A DNA stretch of 40,924 nt from JAVBNN01 sp031551525 (GTDB lineage Bacteria; Bacillota; Negativicutes; Acidaminococcales; JAISLQ01): positions 1 through 40,924 of the forward strand of contig JAVBNN010000005.1 in the NCBI GenBank assembly GCA_031551525.1, given 5' to 3'. Below the pieces are notes generated by a model that saw only the letters and a program-made list of their open reading frames with translations, did not search any database and was not told the origin of the DNA. Shown here piece after piece: positions 1 through 8,478 of this stretch. A program made the translations under genes and the position numbers. The stretch's first letter is position 1; each line of letters starts with the position of its first letter.

Positions 1-307
1 AGCCTTCGTTTTTAATATCACAATACCTCCCCCAACCGGCCATGTACGTTTAGGCAACAATATCGTGCCTATTTTTCGCTGTCTTTTTTCTCATCAAATT
101 GTTAACTTTTTTTCACCAATCGCCTTTTGTCACCCTGGCACCCATTTGCCATACCTTATACCTCCGACAGAGGATTTTTGTTCTAGCTAACGCGGACCAA
201 AACTGCTATTATATAAGTTAATAAATCACGGTAACAACCAAGGAATACATAGGCACCGCGATCATACGATTTTGCGATCGCACGCTGCAGCCATGGGAGG
301 TATAATC
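1..307. other. Upstream region of LysR gene, no gene seen
   Basis: No coding region is supported here. The right end carries the ribosome binding site GGAGG (296-300) of the LysR gene that starts with GTG at 308. A perfect 10-bp palindrome TGCGATCGCA lies at 273-282, and a related GCGATC half lies just upstream near 258-263, so this could be an operator. AT-rich sequence around 207-217 resembles a -10 box, but I see no convincing -35 partner. Confidence 0.4.
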
Positions 308-1249
308 GTGAACTGGCAACATCTGACCTATTTTTTAAAAATAGCCGAATTGCAGAACTTTGGCAAAGCCGCAGAACTCCTCTACCTGACTCCCTCAGCC
401 CTCAGTAAAGCCATGCGCGGCCTAGAAGACACCCTCGGGTTCCCCCTTTTTGAAAGAAAAGGGCGCAACTCGATACTCACCCCGTATGGCGAGGTATTTT
501 ACAAATATGTGTGCGGCGCTTCAGAGTGCATAAATGACGGTATACAGTCTATCAACGAATTGCTCGGCGTAAACAGCGGACGGGTAGTCATATCCGGTAC
601 CTACACCACCTCAGCCACTTTCCTGCCCGAGCGCATCAAACTCTTCAAAGAAAGATACCCCGACATTGTCTTTCTCATCGAATCCAACGGCACGAATAAA
701 ATCCTAGACGCGGCCCTGGCCGGGGAAATCAACCTCGGCTTTTGCAGCGACTATGAACCTGATACCGAACGCTTCCGCGAACTCGAGCGCGTTCTGATAA
801 AAAAAGAAGAGGTAATACTCATTTTTCCGAAAAATCATTGGCTTTCTGCCGAAAAATATGTTGATATGAAAAAATTGGGCGATGAAAAATTTATCACGTT
901 CCGCAGCATTAACGCCGGTACCAGCCACCTGCTCTGGCAGCTGTGCAAAAAAGCCGGCATCGACCCGCAGATCGCCTTTCAGGTGCCCGACGAATACAGT
1001 ATCATCGGGTTAGTTAGGGTGGGGCTCGGCATAGCCCTCATCCCAGACAACCCCTCGCTTAACCTTGACAACGTCTCCATCTTGCGCTTTAAGGGCGAGG
1101 TTCCCATCCGGCGCCAGTATATGATCTGGAAAAAAGACCACTTCATGCCGCCGGTCGTCAAAGCGTTCCGGGATTTTATCATTGCTTCGCTTGATGAAAA
1201 TATCAAGGCTGAAAACATTTACATTGATAGTATGAATAAACACAATTGA
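308..1249 (+). CDS. LysR-family transcriptional regulator
   Basis: Predicted LysR-type regulator of 313 residues, the usual family length. The N-terminal winged helix-turn-helix (about residues 3-62) shows the typical pattern of an early phenylalanine-rich helix, AAELLYLTPSALSKAMRGLE and a wing ending LTPYGE. The rest is a periplasmic-binding-protein-like effector domain. I chose the GTG at 308 because GGAGG lies 7 bases upstream and the HTH begins directly after it; an upstream in-frame start at 272 has no such site. The gene converges on tctA across a shared terminator, so it may sense the substrate of the neighbouring transporter or catabolic operon, but that is inference. A second LysR gene (6546-7451) is the better candidate for direct divergent control. 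Confidence 0.9.
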   Translation: MNWQHLTYFLKIAELQNFGKAAELLYLTPSALSKAMRGLEDTLGFPLFERKGRNSILTPYGEVFYKYVCGASECINDGIQSINELLGVNSGRVVISGTYTTSATFLPERIKLFKERYPDIVFLIESNGTNKILDAALAGEINLGFCSDYEPDTERFRELERVLIKKEEVILIFPKNHWLSAEKYVDMKKLGDEKFITFRSINAGTSHLLWQLCKKAGIDPQIAFQVPDEYSIIGLVRVGLGIALIPDNPSLNLDNVSILRFKGEVPIRRQYMIWKKDHFMPPVVKAFRDFIIASLDENIKAENIYIDSMNKHN

Positions 1250-1273
1250 AAAAACTGTTTTCCTTCAGGGCAA

Positions 1274-1320
1274 ATAAAATCCCGCCAGATTTATTATCTG
1301 ACGGGATTTTATTGTTTTTT
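1274..1320. terminator. Bidirectional rho-independent terminator
   Basis: A 17-bp stem with one mismatch (1274-1290 pairs with 1296-1312) has a 5-base loop and T-rich sequence on its right side and A-rich sequence on its left. It lies between the convergent LysR gene and tctA and probably stops both. Confidence 0.85.
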
Positions 1321-2825
1321 CACATTTCCGCGTCGGCGGCCAGTTGGCCGCGTTTGTTCTTGACCGCGGCGATTATGCTGACCACAAGTATAATCGCGCA
1401 CAAGGTGATGAGCGTACTCGAGATCGGCCGTTCAAAGAATATCCACAGGCCGTTTTCCGAGGTGGCCAGGGACTGCATGAGGGTAAATTCTATCTTGTCT
1501 CCGAGGATAAAGGCCAGAACGATGGCCGCGCTGGGAAATTCCAGTTTTTTCAGAAAATAGCCCACAAAACCGAAGAAGATGAGCATTGCCACATCCCATA
1601 AGCTGCCGTTGACACTGTAGATGCCGGTCATGGATATTATGAGGATCATCGGATAGAGCAGTTTGTATGGTATGAGGGCCACGCGCGCCCAGAGACCGGC
1701 CATCGGCAGGTTCATGATGAGCAGCACGACATTGCCGATGAACATGCTGGCGATGACAGCCCAGACAAAGTCGGGGTTTTTCTGATAGAGCGCGGGACCG
1801 GGCGTCAGCCCGTGCATGGTGAAGGCGCCCAGGATGACTGCCACTGTGGGCGAACTGGGTATGCCGAGGGTAAAGAGCGGGATGAGTGCCGCGCCGCTGT
1901 AGGCGTTGTTGGCAGTTTCCGGTCCGGCCACGCCTTCTATGGCGCCTTTACCAAAACGGCTGGGGTCTTTGGCGATTTTCTTTTCAAAAGAATAGGATAT
2001 AAGCGAAGAGATAGAAGCGCTGGCGCCGGGTATCAGCCCGATGAGCATACCGATGCCGGTGCCGCGCATTATAGCCTTGATGGTAGCCTTCCACTCCGAG
2101 CGTTCCGGAAGGAGGCCGCCGATTTTTTCCGGCGCTTTCAAGGCCATGTTTTCTTCGGCGTTTTGCAGTATTTCCGATATGCCAAAGAGGCCCATCGCTA
2201 TGACGACGAAATCTACTCCGGCTAAAAGATCGGTCGACCCAAAGGTAAAGCGCGCGGTACCGGAGGCCGGGTCTATACCGATCAGTGACAGCACAAGGCC
2301 GATCATGGCGGCGATGAGGCCGCGCAGGACGGATTTACCCATCAGACCGATGATAAGGAGCAGGCCAAACATCATGAGCGAGAAAAATTCCGGCGGACCG
2401 AACCGCAGGGCGAAGTGAGCCAGCGGGGGGCCGATAAAGGTCAGGCAGAGCACGGCCACTATGCCGCCGATAAAAGAGCCTATGGCGGATACGCCGAGGG
2501 CGACGCCGCCCCGCCCCTGCTTGGCCATTTCGTAACCGTCTATGCAGGTGACGACCGAAGCCGACTCACCCGGCACGTTGATGAGTACCGAGGTGATGGT
2601 ACCGCCGTACATGGCGCCGTAAAATATACCTGACAGCATGATGATGGCTGAAACCGGCTCCATGCCAAAGGTGAGCGGTATGAGAATGGCCGTTCCGGCG
2701 ACCGGGCCGATGCCGGGCAGAACGCCGACCAGCATGCCGATGGTGACGCCGCCCAGACAGTAGATGAGGTTGGTCATAGAGAGGGCTATGCTGAATCCCT
2801 CGATTAAGTTTCTTATTTCTTCCAT
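1320..2825 (-). CDS. tctA: Tripartite tricarboxylate transporter, large permease TctA
   Basis: Large membrane subunit of a tripartite tricarboxylate transporter (TTT), 501 residues, the normal family length. It is very hydrophobic with about 10-12 predicted membrane segments. Family-typical stretches are visible: GVLPGIGPVAGTAILIPLTFG near residues 34-54, a repeat-related GLIPGASASISSLISYSFEKK in the second half, and GPETANNAYSGAALIPLFTLGIPSS. It should form the translocation channel with TctB and take a carboxylate delivered by TctC, probably driven by an ion gradient. It is the last gene of the leftward operon ligase beta-ligase alpha-tctC-tctB-tctA and starts 16 bases after tctB. TTT systems carry citrate, tartrate, glutamate, terephthalate and other carboxylates, so the substrate cannot be read from this subunit. 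Confidence 0.95.
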   Translation of the reverse strand: MEEIRNLIEGFSIALSMTNLIYCLGGVTIGMLVGVLPGIGPVAGTAILIPLTFGMEPVSAIIMLSGIFYGAMYGGTITSVLINVPGESASVVTCIDGYEMAKQGRGGVALGVSAIGSFIGGIVAVLCLTFIGPPLAHFALRFGPPEFFSLMMFGLLLIIGLMGKSVLRGLIAAMIGLVLSLIGIDPASGTARFTFGSTDLLAGVDFVVIAMGLFGISEILQNAEENMALKAPEKIGGLLPERSEWKATIKAIMRGTGIGMLIGLIPGASASISSLISYSFEKKIAKDPSRFGKGAIEGVAGPETANNAYSGAALIPLFTLGIPSSPTVAVILGAFTMHGLTPGPALYQKNPDFVWAVIASMFIGNVVLLIMNLPMAGLWARVALIPYKLLYPMILIISMTGIYSVNGSLWDVAMLIFFGFVGYFLKKLEFPSAAIVLAFILGDKIEFTLMQSLATSENGLWIFFERPISSTLITLCAIILVVSIIAAVKNKRGQLAADAEM

Positions 2826-2841
2826 AGTTTTTCCTCCCCCG

Positions 2842-3291
2842 CTAACCTAGTGCCAGAGCGGGCAGCTGGATTTCCAGTATGATCTGGAACAGCCAGAACA
2901 AAAACAGCGACACTGTCAGCGATATGCCAAGGCCGATATACCATTTATAGCTGCCATAAAACAGCACCATGAGAAACAGCGTGCTGCTTATGATAAAGCC
3001 AAAATAGTTGAGCAGTACAACAAAAGAGAGCATACTCACGAGAATGAGCATTATGTTGCGTTGGGACACCGCGTTGGGCATGATTTTCTTGGTCACGCCC
3101 TTTTCTTTGAAGGACATGCCGATGTAGACCAGCGACAGCACGGTCAGTATGCAGCACAGCCACATGGGGAAGAAACCTGGCCCCAGCCCCAAAGAGCCGG
3201 AATATTTATACCTCATCGCCTCGCGCAGGAACGCCATAGAAAAGAGCAGCAAACAGCTTCCCGCCACAAATTGCGCATTTATCCTTCCCAT
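2842..3291 (-). CDS. tctB: Tripartite tricarboxylate transporter, small permease TctB
   Basis: Small membrane subunit of the TTT transporter, 149 residues with four predicted membrane helices, as is normal for TctB. The N-terminal part contains the family-typical GPGFFPMWLCCILTVLSL (about residues 37-55), in which a glycine/proline turn precedes the second helix. The start ATG is preceded by a G-rich ribosome binding site about 9 bases upstream. It lies between tctC and tctA in the same operon. A strong hairpin separates it from tctC (3319-3348). TctB is required for transport in characterised systems, although its exact role is unclear. Confidence 0.92.
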   Translation of the reverse strand: MGRINAQFVAGSCLLLFSMAFLREAMRYKYSGSLGLGPGFFPMWLCCILTVLSLVYIGMSFKEKGVTKKIMPNAVSQRNIMLILVSMLSFVVLLNYFGFIISSTLFLMVLFYGSYKWYIGLGISLTVSLFLFWLFQIILEIQLPALALG

Positions 3292-3318
3292 TTTTGAGCA
3301 CCCCCCATTTTCACCGTT

Positions 3319-3348
3319 GCCGCCGCCTGAGGATTTTCAGGCGGCGGC
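3319..3348 (-). promoter_or_regulatory. Intra-operon GC hairpin between tctC and tctB
   Basis: A perfect 12-bp stem, almost all G and C (3319-3330 pairs with 3337-3348), has a 6-base loop. No T-run follows in the direction of transcription, so it does not look like a normal terminator. A stable stem directly after a binding-protein gene often stabilises the upstream mRNA 3' end or attenuates downstream genes, giving more TctC than TctB/TctA. Function here is inferred. Confidence 0.55.
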
Positions 3349-3368
3349 AGGCAAAATACACGATCACT

Positions 3369-4358
3369 TTATTGATTGGCCTTACCCAGTTTAAGCTTTT
3401 TAAAGAGCACCTTATATGCTTCATAATCGTCGGTTATCTGTTTTTGGAAGGCTTCGGGGCCGGCATAGTTCGGGTCAAGACCGGCTTTTTGCAGTTGCTC
3501 CCTGACGGTGGGGTCTTCCACTGCTTTTTTGAATACGGTCACCAATACATCGAGGACTTCCTTGGGAATGCCTTTCGGCGCTACTATACCGGCATACAGG
3601 TCGCGCGAGACGTTAACGCCCATATCTTTGATAAGCGGCACGTTAATCCGGGGATTTTTCTGACTGCCGATATCGCCGAGCGGCCTTAAGGCATCAAGGT
3701 TAAGATCGGTCGGGGCAACAAATATGCCCTGGATATGTCCGCCCAACAGGGCGGTCTGCGCAGTGGATGCGCCGGAGAACGGCACATGTTTTAAGTCCAG
3801 ACCGGCGGCGGACGCCACCTCTTCCATGGCCAGGTGGCCGGTCGAACCTACACCCTGGGTGCCGTAGGTGAATTTATTGGGGTTTTTCTTAACATAATCC
3901 AGCCACTCCTGGAAGGTCTTCAATGGCGAATTCTTACTGACCACCAACACCTGCGAGTAGGTAAGCACGCGAATGACCGGCTGAAAGCTGTTATGCGTAT
4001 ATACGGTCTCGCCAAAGTTTGGCTGTATAGAGCCGGCCGTTGCGCTCAAATAGAGGAGTTTGTAGCCATCCGGCTTGGCGTTGTAGACGTCAGTAGCGCC
4101 AATGACTGCGCCGCCGCCGGCCTTGTTGGTGACGACCACCGATTCGCCGTTAGGCATGAATTTATTGGCCGCATTGGCGACGATGCGCGCCGCCACGTCG
4201 TTAGCGCCGCCCGGCGCGAAAGGTACTACAAGTTCGATAGGTTTTTGCGGGAAATTAGTTTTGGCCGCCGGCTTATCGCCTGCCGGTTTACTGGTGGATG
4301 AGCACCCGCTAAAGACGACCATACAGAAGACTGCCAGTAGAAAAGCTATTTTTTTCAT
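3369..4358 (-). CDS. tctC: TTT-family solute-binding lipoprotein TctC
   Basis: Extracytoplasmic substrate-binding protein of the TTT transporter, 329 residues. It has a lipoprotein signal peptide with lipobox FSGC, so Cys19 would be lipidated and the protein anchored to the cytoplasmic membrane facing the periplasm. The mature part matches the Bug/TctC family: FPQKPIELVVPFAPGGANDVAAR at the start of the domain, a KAGGGAVIGATDVYNAKPDGY segment, and a YGTQGVGSTGHLAMEE segment. Bug proteins bind carboxylates through water-mediated contacts in the first two of these loops. The gene lies between the CoA ligase alpha-like gene and tctB, which suggests that the imported acid is the ligase substrate. 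Confidence 0.95.
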   Translation of the reverse strand: MKKIAFLLAVFCMVVFSGCSSTSKPAGDKPAAKTNFPQKPIELVVPFAPGGANDVAARIVANAANKFMPNGESVVVTNKAGGGAVIGATDVYNAKPDGYKLLYLSATAGSIQPNFGETVYTHNSFQPVIRVLTYSQVLVVSKNSPLKTFQEWLDYVKKNPNKFTYGTQGVGSTGHLAMEEVASAAGLDLKHVPFSGASTAQTALLGGHIQGIFVAPTDLNLDALRPLGDIGSQKNPRINVPLIKDMGVNVSRDLYAGIVAPKGIPKEVLDVLVTVFKKAVEDPTVREQLQKAGLDPNYAGPEAFQKQITDDYEAYKVLFKKLKLGKANQ

Positions 4359-4401
4359 AAGACACCCCTTTTTTCCTTTTTCTGTCCGTTGTTTACGCGC
4401 T

Positions 4402-5271
4402 CTACGCTATCCCTGCCTCCTGAAGGAGAGAAATGAGGTGCCATGGCGTATCCACCACCACCGCGCCGGCTTTTCTGGCCAAGTCGCGCTTGGCTGCAAA
4501 GCTTTCCGACTCGCCCGCGATGATAGTGCCGATATGGCCCATCCTGGCGCCTTCCGGCGCCGTCCTGCCCAAGAGGTAAAAATATACGGGTTTGCTCATT
4601 TGAGGTATGTAGCGGGAGCACTCATTTTCTTTCTGGCCGCCGATCTCGCCGATAAGTACCACCGCTTTTGTTTCAGGATCCTGTTCAAATAATTCAAGGT
4701 AATCGAGTAAATTCCTTCCGAGGACTTTATCCCCGCCCGCTCCGACGCAGGTAGACTGCCCAAGACCTGCCTCGCTGAGCATCCTGATCATCTCTATGGT
4801 GACCGTGCCGCCGCGCGCCACCACTCCCACCGGCCCTTTTTGGGCGTAACCCGAGGCCAGGGAACCGACCAGGCATTCGCCGGGATTGATGACGCCGATA
4901 GTATTGGGGCCGAGGACCCAAGTTCCCTTCTCCCGCGCCAGATTTTTGATGTACATCATATCATGCAGCGGCACCCCTTCGGTGGCTATCATGACCAGCT
5001 TCATACCGGCGTTTATCGACTCCACCGCGGCGTCTTTTACTCCCAGCCCATGTACATAAATGATGGCGGTGTTTATCCGGTGTTTAGAGAGCGCCTCGGC
5101 CATGGTGTCATAAATCGGCACACCGTGTACTTCCTGCCCGCCCTTGCCAGGGTTGATGCCGGCTACTACGTCGGTTCCATATTCGAGCATCCCGCCGACC
5201 TGGTTGGAGCCGTATTTGCCTGATATGCCGTATATGACGACTTTGTTTGTCTTATCTATCAAAATCCCCAA
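4402..5271 (-). CDS. SucD-like acyl-CoA ligase (ADP-forming), alpha subunit
   Basis: Alpha subunit of an ADP-forming acyl-CoA synthetase related to succinyl-CoA ligase SucD, 289 residues, as in the family. The CoA-binding Rossmann domain starts ILIDKTNKVVIYGISGKYG. The phosphohistidine motif ARMGHIGTIIAG places the catalytic His at residue 246, and the power-helix region GEIGG is intact. E. coli SucD has GPNCPG and SRSGTLT where this protein has GPNTIG and ARGGTVT, so it is probably not the housekeeping enzyme. The start codon is TTG at 5271, supported by GGAGG 6 bases upstream and by alignment to the SucD N-terminus. It follows the beta gene by 30 bases and precedes the transporter. It could act on malate, itaconate or another dicarboxylate. 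Confidence 0.88.
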   Translation of the reverse strand: MGILIDKTNKVVIYGISGKYGSNQVGGMLEYGTDVVAGINPGKGGQEVHGVPIYDTMAEALSKHRINTAIIYVHGLGVKDAAVESINAGMKLVMIATEGVPLHDMMYIKNLAREKGTWVLGPNTIGVINPGECLVGSLASGYAQKGPVGVVARGGTVTIEMIRMLSEAGLGQSTCVGAGGDKVLGRNLLDYLELFEQDPETKAVVLIGEIGGQKENECSRYIPQMSKPVYFYLLGRTAPEGARMGHIGTIIAGESESFAAKRDLARKAGAVVVDTPWHLISLLQEAGIA

Positions 5272-5301
5272 ACTGTTCCCTCCTTTTCCCCTAAGGTGTA
5301 T

Positions 5302-6432
5302 TCAGCGGCTGGCTATTTCAATGGCACTTTCTATCGCTTCTTTAAGGCTGGTTTTTACATCGATGCCGCGTCCGCGTAAAATGCTGCGTCCTTCTTCGAG
5401 ACCCATGCCATTCAAGGCCGCGCCGGTGGCGCGTATGCTGGCCACGACTGGCACCGGCGGAGGAAAGTCCTCCATGACTTTACACATACCGTCCACCACG
5501 CCTTTCAAAGGAGTAGCCGACAAGCCGGAATTGAGCAGTATGACCTTGTAACGTGTATCGTTCTTGGCCTTTTCAAAAACCAGGCGGCTTCTTTCTACGA
5601 CCGCCGCCATAGTGGAACCGCCCTCGCTGTCGAGAAAGTTGGCCGGTTCGCCGCCCATGGCCTTGATGGAATCACAAATCATCATGGTGCCGCTGGCGCC
5701 GCCACTGATGATGCCGATACTGCCTCCCAGTTCGACGAAAAATAGGCCCGTCTCATTCAGTTTGCGTTCTTTGCGGTAAGCCGCCAGGAGCGGCTGACGG
5801 CTAAAGGAGTATTCATCTGCGATCACCTTGGCGTCTCCCGCTACCACGTCCCCGCTGCCGCTGTTGATAAGAACCGGGTTTATCTCGGCCGTGTCGCAGT
5901 CCGAGCGGACAAATACCTGATATAGGTCATAGGCCAGTTTGGCTATTTTTACCGCCAGCACGCCGCTGTAACCTGCCTGTTTGGCCAAGGTCAGCAATTG
6001 GTGCTGGTAGACTTCCTGGCCCGGTTCAGCGTACATGCTGGCCATGCTGGCCGCCGCGCCTTCTTCAACGTTTATCCCGCCCCGGCTGCTTATCACCAGT
6101 ACCGGCAAACCCTTTATGTCGTCCACCGTGATGCCGATATAGCCTTCCTGATCCGCCTCGAAGGCCTCTTCAACCAGAAGTTTCTCCCCGTCGCCTATCT
6201 TGCCCAGCATATCGCTGGCGGTATTGGCCGCTTCCCCGGGGTTCGCGACTTTTTTCACCAAACCGGCCTTTCCCCTTCCGCCTCGCAGCACCTGGGCCTT
6301 GACCACAACCGGGTAGCCAAGGGAACTGGCCGCTTCTTTCACCTCCACGGCTGTTTGGCAAAGGGCGCTCCTGGGAACCGGTATGCCCATATTTTTAAAG
6401 AGTTCTTTCCCCTCATATTCATATAACCGCAA
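5302..6432 (-). CDS. SucC-like acyl-CoA ligase (ADP-forming), beta subunit
   Basis: Beta subunit partner of the SucD-like protein, 376 residues from the chosen start. It has an N-terminal ATP-grasp domain: the protein begins LYEYEGKELF like SucC, then shows RGGRGKAGLVK near residue 45 and the metal/nucleotide motif AEINPVLI near residue 190. The C-terminal ligase domain keeps GGEPANFLDSEGGST. The loop that in SucC reads FGGI-(V/M)-RCD and contacts succinate is replaced by NSGLSATPLKG, so succinate is unlikely to be the substrate. The start is probably TTG at 6432, with AAAGGA 9 bases upstream; a longer frame reaches 6489 but adds a stretch absent from the family. First gene of the ligase-transporter operon, divergent from a LysR gene. 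Confidence 0.88.
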   Translation of the reverse strand: MRLYEYEGKELFKNMGIPVPRSALCQTAVEVKEAASSLGYPVVVKAQVLRGGRGKAGLVKKVANPGEAANTASDMLGKIGDGEKLLVEEAFEADQEGYIGITVDDIKGLPVLVISSRGGINVEEGAAASMASMYAEPGQEVYQHQLLTLAKQAGYSGVLAVKIAKLAYDLYQVFVRSDCDTAEINPVLINSGSGDVVAGDAKVIADEYSFSRQPLLAAYRKERKLNETGLFFVELGGSIGIISGGASGTMMICDSIKAMGGEPANFLDSEGGSTMAAVVERSRLVFEKAKNDTRYKVILLNSGLSATPLKGVVDGMCKVMEDFPPPVPVVASIRATGAALNGMGLEEGRSILRGRGIDVKTSLKEAIESAIEIASR

Positions 6433-6483
6433 TTTATTCAGTCCTTTCTGTCTGATCTGGTCTGTCTCGCCGCCTGGTCGCTC

Positions 6484-6503
6484 CGGCATTGTGCAAATTG
6501 CCG
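6484..6503. promoter_or_regulatory. Possible LysR binding site in divergent promoter
   Basis: An imperfect inverted repeat, CGGCA-N10-TGCCG with 8 of 10 positions symmetric in the extended arms, lies in the 113-base gap between the ligase beta gene and the divergent LysR gene. LysR regulators usually bind such a site in the shared promoter. Assignment to this regulator is inference from position. Confidence 0.4.
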
Positions 6504-6545
6504 TTTGGGGGTATGATGAAAGGTAAGGATAAAGGAGGCGGGAAC

Positions 6546-7451
6546 GTGAAATTTCAACAATTGCGCTATATACTCGAAGTCGCCGAAGAGCGGAGTTTTT
6601 CCAAAGCCGCGCAAAACTTATTCATTGCTCAGCCCTCTTTGAGCCAGTCCATTCAAAGCCTTGAGCAGCAACTGGGTGTCCGGTTGTTCGACCGCGCCAC
6701 CACGCCGATCAGCCTGACCTATGCCGGCGAAGTCTATGTCGAGAGCGCCAAACAGATACTGGCTCTCGAAAAACTCCTGTCCGAGCAGATGTCCGAGTTG
6801 GCCAATCTCAAAAAAGGCCGCATCATCGTAGGTGTATCTCCTTATCACAACAAATACATTCTGCCGCGCATATTGCCGGTCTTTCAGAGGCAATACCCCG
6901 GCATAGATATAGTATCAGTAGAAAAAAACACTGTTGAAAGAAAGGACGCGCTGCTGCGCGGTACTATCGACATATCGATCACTTCCCGCGCTGAAAAAGA
7001 CCCTGGCTTAGAATACCAACTGCTTTTAAAGGAAGAAATACTCCTCGCCCTTCCACCAGCGTATCCTCTGTCCGAACAGCTCGGAGAGTCGCCTTTTCCA
7101 GCGGTGGCTCTCGATCATTTTAAAGACCAGCCATTTATCATGCTGAAAAAGGATCAGGCACTGCACATATTTGCCGATGAACTGTTCAAGCGGAGCGGTT
7201 TCAAGCCGCGCATCCTCATGGAGATAGGCAACATAGATGCCACTATCGCTATGGTCATGGAGAACCTCGGCCTGGCCTTTGTCCCCGACACTATAGTCAA
7301 CAACAGCAATATAAAACACACTCCCATCTATTGCACGATAGACAAACTATTCCCCTCGCGCGAGGTGGTCGTCGCTTACCGCACCGGCCACCCGCTGTCC
7401 CAATCCGCCGCCGCATTCATCGCAACGGCGAAAAATATTTTCAGTGTCTGA
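6546..7451 (+). CDS. LysR-family transcriptional regulator, divergent from ligase-TTT operon
   Basis: LysR-type regulator of 301 residues. It has a standard N-terminal HTH (FQQLRYILEVAEERSFSKAAQNLFIAQPSLSQSIQSLE) and a C-terminal effector domain of the CysB/CynR kind, including FVPDTIV near the C-terminus. I chose the GTG at 6546 because AAAGGAGG lies 7 bases upstream and the first residues then match the family; the frame is open back to 6489. It is divergent from the CoA-ligase/transporter operon and its 3' end overlaps the convergent lyase gene by 11 bases. Position makes it the likely regulator of both arms of the pathway, with the imported acid or its CoA ester as possible inducer. Confidence 0.92.
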   Translation: MKFQQLRYILEVAEERSFSKAAQNLFIAQPSLSQSIQSLEQQLGVRLFDRATTPISLTYAGEVYVESAKQILALEKLLSEQMSELANLKKGRIIVGVSPYHNKYILPRILPVFQRQYPGIDIVSVEKNTVERKDALLRGTIDISITSRAEKDPGLEYQLLLKEEILLALPPAYPLSEQLGESPFPAVALDHFKDQPFIMLKKDQALHIFADELFKRSGFKPRILMEIGNIDATIAMVMENLGLAFVPDTIVNNSNIKHTPIYCTIDKLFPSREVVVAYRTGHPLSQSAAAFIATAKNIFSV

Positions 7452-8373
7452 CCCTGCCGCACCGCACCACGTTGCTCTTTTGCGGCCTGCCCAGTATTTT
7501 TTCAGCCTTGAGGCCTAGTTTGATGACCTCGTCCTGATCAACGCCGGTGTGGATGCCCATCTCTTCGAACATGCATACCAGATCTTCCGTAACCGCATTA
7601 CCGGAAAAACCCAGGTGGTATTTTTCCGTACCGGCCGGCTGCCCGCCTACCCCGCCCAGCGAAACGTCGAAATAGCGCACGCCGGCTTCATAAGCCGCCA
7701 GACAATTGGCTATGCCGGTGCCCCTGGTATCGTGAAAATGGGCGATCATAGTCGCGTCCGGGAAAAGTGCGGACAGCTCGCCGAACATCTCCTTGACCTG
7801 CCGGGGATTGGCCGCGCCAGTGGTATCGCCCAGTGAGATGAACCGCGCGCCGAGATCGTAATAATGGCGGGCGAATTCCACCACTTTCTTTTGCGGTACA
7901 TCGCCGTCGATCGGGCAGCCGTAGACCGTACCTAGCGTACCGATAACCCGGAGGCCGTTCTCCAGCGCCGTGCCGACCATCTCGTCAAACTGCCGCCAGT
8001 GCTCCACATGTGTCATGCCGGTGTTGAATTTGTCGTGCGCCTCGCTGACCGAGATCATGAAACTCACTTCGTCCGGCCCGCAGCCGTTATTTTTCGCCTC
8101 GATAGCTCTCGCCACTGCACGTCCGTTGATACAGGTGACCTTGTAGGACACCCCAGGCGGACGGATTATTTCTTTAAGCACCTTTTCCGCGTCGGCGAAC
8201 TGCGGCAGCTTTTTCGGATTAGAGAAAGAAGTCGCCTCCACCCTGGCGAAACCTGCCCGCGCAATATCATTTATCAAAGATACCTTGTCTTCGGTCGATA
8301 TGATCTGTTCCGTGTTCTGCAGGCCGTCTCTCGCCCAGCACTCACACAGATACACCTGCTCTGGTTTTTCCAT
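7441..8373 (-). CDS. HMG-CoA lyase-like DRE-TIM aldolase lacking the catalytic cysteine
   Basis: DRE-TIM metallolyase resembling 3-hydroxy-3-methylglutaryl-CoA lyase, 310 residues. The N-terminal metal/substrate motif RDGLQ is present (Arg15, Asp16), as are the metal-ligand pair HFH (His212, His214) and the later Asn (SGN, Asn259). In HMG-CoA lyases the loop is GGCP with an essential Cys. Here it reads GGQP (Gln245) and carries about five extra residues before SGNAVTEDLV. It may therefore cleave a different 3-hydroxyacyl-CoA, such as citramalyl-CoA, or use another acid-base group. The ATG at 8373 is preceded by AGAGGGGTG; an upstream in-frame GTG at 8436 has no such site. It follows the hydratase by 105 bases and is probably cotranscribed with it. 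Confidence 0.85.
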   Translation of the reverse strand: MEKPEQVYLCECWARDGLQNTEQIISTEDKVSLINDIARAGFARVEATSFSNPKKLPQFADAEKVLKEIIRPPGVSYKVTCINGRAVARAIEAKNNGCGPDEVSFMISVSEAHDKFNTGMTHVEHWRQFDEMVGTALENGLRVIGTLGTVYGCPIDGDVPQKKVVEFARHYYDLGARFISLGDTTGAANPRQVKEMFGELSALFPDATMIAHFHDTRGTGIANCLAAYEAGVRYFDVSLGGVGGQPAGTEKYHLGFSGNAVTEDLVCMFEEMGIHTGVDQDEVIKLGLKAEKILGRPQKSNVVRCGRVRH

Positions 8374-8478
8374 GGATAACACACCCCTCTGTAAAATAAC
8401 TGTTTTTGCGTTTTTCCAACGTCTCTTTTTACACACCCCTCTATAGAAGGCGGACGCCCCTCTCCATCCGCCAAACTT

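Noticed and set aside
1246..1560. Rightward frame overlapping the LysR stop and the tctA 3' end
   Set aside because: It runs through the terminator hairpin and antisense to tctA, with no ribosome site.
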